Part shown: piece after piece, positions 42,273-46,290 of the stretch
Layout: every line of letters starts with the position of its first letter
Numbering within the stretch: position 1 is the first letter of the stretch
Assembly (NCBI GenBank): GCA_027531145.1
Contig: JAPZRF010000002.1
Location: 1-46,290 of the forward strand
Direction of reading: 5' to 3'
DNA from: Brevundimonas sp.
GTDB lineage: Bacteria; Pseudomonadota; Alphaproteobacteria; Caulobacterales; Caulobacteraceae
Length of the DNA: 46,290 nucleotides
The notes under the pieces: model-generated
Told to the model about the DNA's origin: nothing
Databases searched by the model: none
What the model saw: the letters and a program-made list of their open reading frames with translations, nothing else
Made by a program: the position numbers and the translations under genes

Positions 42273-43172
42273 TCATCGCGGATTTGCTGCAGGTCTGACC
42301 CGCCGCAGATAGTCGAGAAACGCTTTCAGTGCCGGCGGCAGGTGACGTCGGGAAGGATAGTAGAGAAACGGGCCCGGGAAGGGCTGAAGCCACTCGTCCA
42401 GCACGGTGACGAGCCGCCCCGCTGCGACATCCGCAGCGGCCCAGGCCTCGAACGTTAGGTAGAAACCAAGTCCGTCGCAGGCCGCGGCCAGCCCGAGGGC
42501 CCCGCCACCCACGGTCAGGCGCGCCGCCGGGGTGAACCGCACCGTTCGCCCGTCGCGCTCGAACTCCCACGGCACCGGCCCCCCCGGCAGGACAGTGAGG
42601 ATCGCCGGTGCTTCGCGAAGCTCGTCCGGGTGTTGCGGTGTTCCCGTCCGCGTCAGAAGGTCCGGCGCGGCGACCAGCACGTAGCGCTCGGGCGGGCCCA
42701 GAGGCACGGCGATCATGTCCCTGGCCAGCCGCTCCCCATAGCGAATTCCGGCATCGAACCCCTGACCGATCACGTCGGTCAGGGCGTCCTCGACCACCAC
42801 GTCCATGCGGATGCCGGGGTATCCCCTGAGGAATGGGCCGAGCAGGGGACCAAGCGCCATCGCCGCTGCCCCCGGAGCGTTGATCCGCAGCCGCCCGACC
42901 GGCTGCTTCGCCTCCAGTCCGACCGACGCCATTGCTTCGGACAGGTCGTCCAGCAACGGCCCCGCCCGGGCCAGTAGCGCCTCACCGGCCTCGGTGGCGC
43001 TGACCGATCGGGTGGTGCGGTTGACCAGCCGAACGCCGAGCGCGTCCTCCAGCACCCGGATTCGCTCCGAAACCCGCGACGGCGAGGTCCCGGTCTCGGC
43101 GGCGGCGGCCCGAAAGCCCCGCCGGCGGATCACCCGCGCCAGAAAATCGAGGTCATCAAGGGAAGGTCTCAT
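42273..43172 (-). CDS. LysR-family transcriptional regulator
   Basis: A 299-residue regulator. DLDFLARVIRRRGFRAAAAETGTSPSRVSERIRVLEDALGVRLVNRTTRSVSAT is the LysR winged HTH (positions about 6-60), and the rest is the periplasmic-binding-protein-like effector domain (GRLRINAPGAAAMALGPLLG). It is divergent from the aldo-keto reductase gene across 48 nt, the standard arrangement for a LysR protein and its target. The effector is unknown. Confidence 0.94.
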   Translation of the reverse strand: MRPSLDDLDFLARVIRRRGFRAAAAETGTSPSRVSERIRVLEDALGVRLVNRTTRSVSATEAGEALLARAGPLLDDLSEAMASVGLEAKQPVGRLRINAPGAAAMALGPLLGPFLRGYPGIRMDVVVEDALTDVIGQGFDAGIRYGERLARDMIAVPLGPPERYVLVAAPDLLTRTGTPQHPDELREAPAILTVLPGGPVPWEFERDGRTVRFTPAARLTVGGGALGLAAACDGLGFYLTFEAWAAADVAAGRLVTVLDEWLQPFPGPFLYYPSRRHLPPALKAFLDYLRRVRPAANPR

Positions 43173-43220
43173 TGTTCGCTTTGGCGCACAGCCTGTATCG
43201 ACATCGCCAGATTATCGCAC

Positions 43221-44270
43221 ATGGTCCAGGAGCGCATAAGGCCCGGGACGCCCCGGACAAGGAGACCGACCATCACCTCGCCGCTTCCCCTTCGCCGCCT
43301 CGGCCGCATAGGCCCGGAAGTGGCCGCCCTCGGCCTCGGCTGCATGGGCATGTCCGACTTCTACGGCCCGGCCGATCGCGGCGAGAGCGTGGCGACCATC
43401 CACGCCGCCCTTGAGGCGGGTGTCACCCTGTTTGACACCGGCGACTTCTACGGCATGGGCCATAACGAGATGCTCCTCGGGGAAGCCTTGCGCGGCCGCC
43501 GCGACCAGGCGGTGATCAGCGTCAAGTTCGGTGCCCTGCGCGATCCCGACATGGACTTCCGCGGCTATGACTGCCGGCCGGAGGCTGTGCGCAACTTTCT
43601 CACCTACTCCCTGCGCCGGCTCGGGGTCGATTACATCGACATCTACCGCCCTTCGCGGCTGGACCCGGCGGTCCCGGTCGAGGACACCATCGGTGCCATC
43701 ACCGACCTCGTGCAGCAGGGCTATGTCCGCCACATCGGCCTGTCCGAGGTCGGACCTGAGACAATCCGGCGCGCCGCCGCCATGCATCCGATCTGCGACC
43801 TTCAGATCGAGTGGTCGATCCTGTCCCGCGGTCTCGAGGCCGGGATCATTCCGGTCTGTCGGGCGCTGGGCATCGGCGTCACCGCCTACGGGGTGCTCGG
43901 CCGCGGGCTGATCAGCGGCCACTGGAGCCGGGAGCGGCGGACGCAGGACTTCCGCACCGAATGCCCACGGTTCCAAGGCTGCAACCTTGAACACAACCTG
44001 GCCCTCGTCGAGCGCCTGCGCGACATTGCCGGGGCCAAGGGTACCACCGTCGCCCGGGTGGCGGTGGCCTGGGCGCTGGCGCGCGGGGAGGACGTGGTGC
44101 CTCTGGTCGGCGCGCGTCGCCGCGACCGGCTGGCCGAATCGCTCGGGGCCCTGACGGTGCGACTGACATCCGACGAGCTCGTCGCGATCGACGCCGCCGT
44201 GCCGCCAGGTGCCGCCGCCGGCGGCCGCTATCCCGAGGCCCAGCTGAAGTTCATGGACAGCGAGCGCTGA
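43221..44270 (+). CDS. Aldo-keto reductase
   Basis: A 349-residue (beta/alpha)8 NADPH-dependent oxidoreductase. [23 protein letters not shown] starts the fold; catalytic Asp72 and Tyr77 ([10 protein letters not shown]) and Lys102 (ISVKFG) are present, but the usual catalytic His is Ser145 in [15 protein letters not shown]-binding residues lie in [10 protein letters not shown] and [14 protein letters not shown]. The start is uncertain: the ATG at 43221 has no good Shine-Dalgarno, whereas AAGGAG at 43259-43264 points to an ATC at 43272, which would give a more typical N-terminus (332 residues). It is probably controlled by the divergent LysR protein. Confidence 0.88.
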   Translation: MVQERIRPGTPRTRRPTITSPLPLRRLGRIGPEVAALGLGCMGMSDFYGPADRGESVATIHAALEAGVTLFDTGDFYGMGHNEMLLGEALRGRRDQAVISVKFGALRDPDMDFRGYDCRPEAVRNFLTYSLRRLGVDYIDIYRPSRLDPAVPVEDTIGAITDLVQQGYVRHIGLSEVGPETIRRAAAMHPICDLQIEWSILSRGLEAGIIPVCRALGIGVTAYGVLGRGLISGHWSRERRTQDFRTECPRFQGCNLEHNLALVERLRDIAGAKGTTVARVAVAWALARGEDVVPLVGARRRDRLAESLGALTVRLTSDELVAIDAAVPPGAAAGGRYPEAQLKFMDSER

Positions 44271-44285
44271 CCGTCGGCTCGGTGC

Positions 44286-44591
44286 CAGCGTCCGCGTCCG
44301 GATCTCGACATATTCGTCGATCCCGTGGATCGAGCCCTCGCGGCCGTGGCCGGACGACCTGACCCCGCCGAAGGGGGCGACCGGGGTCGACATCAGGCCC
44401 GTGTTGACGCCGCACATGCCCGCCTCGATGACCCGCCGGGTCTCCGCTTCGCCGAGATCCGGCACGCGGTCGACGATCTCGCCGGTGGCCGGATCGTCGA
44501 CCTCGATCCAGCGGTCGCCGGTCACCGCCGCCCCGTCGATCAGGGCATGCTCGCGGATCAGCTTCAGGCCGACGTCGCGGGGCGAGGTCAC
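44286..44591 (-). pseudogene. gabD: Succinate-semialdehyde dehydrogenase (gabD) remnant, middle deleted
   Basis: From a GTG at 44591 (aagga upstream) the minus strand reads the aldehyde dehydrogenase N-terminus, [15 protein letters not shown], then [20 protein letters not shown], to about residue 57. It then jumps in frame to the C-terminus: [39 protein letters not shown]. About 380 residues, with the NAD site and the catalytic Cys and Glu, are missing. The natural stop is also lost and the frame runs on antisense to the aldo-keto reductase gene. It cannot be an active enzyme. It lies just after the MHS transporter gene, which may once have served the same pathway. Confidence 0.82.
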
Positions 44592-44627
44592 GGGGCTTTC
44601 CTTCTCGGGGCTCGGGGCGGAAACGCC

Positions 44628-46283
44628 TCAGGTCTGGATGTTGTTCAGATCCCGGCCGCGCGTCTCCGGCAGCCAGATCAGGCTGACGATCAGGGCCACG
44701 GCGGTGAAGCCGACGGCGTACCACAGGCCGAAGTAGATGTTCCCCGAGGCCGCCACCAGCGCAAAGCTGGCCGCGGGCAGCAGGCCCCCCACCCAGCCAG
44801 TGCCGACGTTGTACGGCAGGCTCATGGCCGTATAGCGGATGCGCGTCGGGAACAGCTCGACCAGGGCCGCCGCCTGCGGGCCATAGAGGGCGGTCGCCGC
44901 CACGATGAACACCATCAGGATCAGGAACACCTGCACCAGATCAACCTCCGCCGGGTCAGCCCGGTCTGGATAGCCGGCCGCCGCCAGCGCCGTCTGGATG
45001 CGGCCCTGCACCTGGGTCCGCGCCGCCGCCAGGTCGGCCGCGGCAAGCCCCTCGCCCTCGATCGAGGCCACCTCGACGAGACCGACGCGCACCCGCGCCA
45101 CGGTCCCCGCCGGGGCCGCCTCGTTGCTGTAGGACACGCCCGCGTTCGACAGCACGCTCTTGGCGATGTCGCAGGAGCTGGCGAAGGCGGTCTTGCCCAC
45201 CGGGTCGAACTGCACGGCGCAGGTCGCCGGGTCGGCCACCACCACCACCGGGGCCCGCCCCTGGGCGTCGGCCAGATCAGGATTGGCGGCCCGGGTCAGG
45301 GCGTTGAAGCCGGGGAAAAAGGCCACCAGCGCCAGCAGCATCCCGCCCAGCATGACCGGCTTGCGGCCCACCTTGTCCGACAGCCAGCCGAAGAAGACGT
45401 AGAGCAGCGCCGACGCCACCGTTACCGCCAGCACCAGCTTGTCGACCGTGGCCACCTCGACCTTCAGCACCCGCTCCATGAAGAAGCGCGTGTAGAAGTA
45501 GCCGCAGTACCAGACCGCACCCTGGGCGATCATGATGCCGAACAGGGCCAGCAGCACGAAGCGGCCATTGCGCCAGGTCAGGAACGACTCCCTGTAGGGC
45601 GCGCGCCGCTCGCCACCCTCGGCCTCCATGCGCTTGTAGGCCGGGCTCTCGTTGAGCTTGAGCCGGATCCACAGGGAGATGGCCAGCAGGAAGGCCGACA
45701 ACAGGAAGGGGATGCGCCAGCCCCATTCGTCGAAGGCCTCGACCCCGACGATCCAGCGGGTGATCAGGATCACGCTCAGCGCCCCGATCAGGCCCAGCGC
45801 CGCCGTGGTCTGGATCCAGCCGGTCAGATAGCCGCGCTTGTGGTCCGGAGCGTGCTCGGCAACGTAGATCGCGGCCCCGCCGTACTCGCCGCCCAGCGCG
45901 AACCCCTGGAGAATACGCAGGAAGATCAGAAGGATCGGGGCGAGGATGCCGATCTGATCATAGTCGGGCAGGACGCCGATCGCGACCGTCGCCACCCCCA
46001 TCAGGGTGATGGTCACCAGGAAGGTGGTCTTGCGGCCGGTGCGGTCGCCGAACCAACCGAACACCAGCGCGCCCAGCGGCCGCACCACGAAGCCGACGCC
46101 GAACGTCAGCAGCGCCAGGATGTAGCTCGTGGCCTCGCCCACATCGGCATAGAAGTGCCGGGCGATGATGGTGGTCAGCGACCCGAAGATGAAAAAGTCG
46201 TACCACTCGAAGGCGGTGCCGGCGGCCGACGCCCCCACGACTGTCCGCTGCCCCGGCCCCTCGGCCTGGTTCGCCTTTCCCAT
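44628..46283 (-). CDS. MHS-family MFS transporter with extra periplasmic domain
   Basis: A 551-residue metabolite:H+ symporter of the ProP/KgtP/ShiA group. GTAFEWYDFFIFGSL, FGWFGDRTGRKTTFL (motif A), GFALGGEYGGAAIYVAEHAP and GWLSDKVGRKPVML are the family signatures. Members are usually about 430 residues; here about 120 residues are inserted (about 330-448) between helices 9 and 10, facing the periplasm, with Cys355 and Cys371, a possible disulfide. The start is near the window edge, at ATG 46283. The substrate is not evident; the gabD remnant downstream hints at a 4-carbon acid or GABA-type substrate. Confidence 0.9.
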   Translation of the reverse strand: MGKANQAEGPGQRTVVGASAAGTAFEWYDFFIFGSLTTIIARHFYADVGEATSYILALLTFGVGFVVRPLGALVFGWFGDRTGRKTTFLVTITLMGVATVAIGVLPDYDQIGILAPILLIFLRILQGFALGGEYGGAAIYVAEHAPDHKRGYLTGWIQTTAALGLIGALSVILITRWIVGVEAFDEWGWRIPFLLSAFLLAISLWIRLKLNESPAYKRMEAEGGERRAPYRESFLTWRNGRFVLLALFGIMIAQGAVWYCGYFYTRFFMERVLKVEVATVDKLVLAVTVASALLYVFFGWLSDKVGRKPVMLGGMLLALVAFFPGFNALTRAANPDLADAQGRAPVVVVADPATCAVQFDPVGKTAFASSCDIAKSVLSNAGVSYSNEAAPAGTVARVRVGLVEVASIEGEGLAAADLAAARTQVQGRIQTALAAAGYPDRADPAEVDLVQVFLILMVFIVAATALYGPQAAALVELFPTRIRYTAMSLPYNVGTGWVGGLLPAASFALVAASGNIYFGLWYAVGFTAVALIVSLIWLPETRGRDLNNIQT

Positions 46284-46290
46284 CTGCCAT

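Noticed and set aside
43212..44591. 459-residue minus-strand reading frame read as one gene
   Set aside because: Only its first about 100 codons resemble aldehyde dehydrogenase ends; the rest is antisense to the aldo-keto reductase gene.

Overview
The window is very GC-rich (roughly 70% by eye) chromosomal DNA of an alphaproteobacterium, most likely a Caulobacteraceae member of the Brevundimonas type. The clues are a priA / transaldolase / DUF484 / xerC cluster, an EipA (DUF1134) protein, a DUF1223 protein, tandem S9 peptidases, a TonB-dependent receptor, a SqdB-like sulfolipid enzyme and abundant short GC-rich intergenic repeats. No rRNA, tRNA, CRISPR array, phage or insertion sequence was recognised.

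Layout. 1-7120: a mainly minus-strand block with a DUF1223 protein, two paralogous prolyl oligopeptidases, a MaoC hydratase and a threonine dehydratase-like PLP enzyme. 7165-12155: glycerol kinase, an APH-family kinase and a TonB-dependent receptor, followed by two long hairpins and a strong terminator. 12464-15776: a PAS histidine kinase relative that lacks the phospho-accepting His, then lipoamide dehydrogenase. 15867-21511: an HTH/membrane-protein pair, xerC-DUF484-fsa, and divergently priA. 21674-26335: a zinc-ribbon protein, ferredoxin, a UbiH-type hydroxylase, an alpha/beta hydrolase, a DUF559 protein and a heptosyltransferase-like protein. 26479-32952: the translation block infC (AUU start), an intervening MFS gene, rpmI, rplT, pheS and pheT. 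32954-35480: a UPF0114 membrane protein, a PadR-controlled membrane-protein operon with a clear operator dyad, and eipA. 35590-38667: galU, sqdB and a small epimerase in one minus-strand run, which would make UDP-glucose and convert it to UDP-sulfoquinovose. 38743-39097: a decayed obg remnant. 39270-44270: a coiled-coil protein, alanine dehydrogenase with a divergent Lrp regulator, a small hypothetical, and a divergent LysR / aldo-keto reductase pair. 44286-46283: a remnant of a succinate-semialdehyde dehydrogenase and an MHS-type MFS transporter with an extra periplasmic domain.

Most genes are ordinary housekeeping genes. The points most worth a second look are the His-less kinase (Gln386), the two pseudogenes that each fuse the two ends of a gene after loss of its middle (obg and gabD), a 22-nt exact repeat placed alike before rplT and before the obg remnant, the galU-sqdB run, several CtrA-like sites, the family of compound inverted repeats that supply stop codons or Shine-Dalgarno sequences to neighbouring genes, and the structured RNA candidate after the TonB receptor gene. 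I did not find a clearly new multi-gene defence or mobile system.
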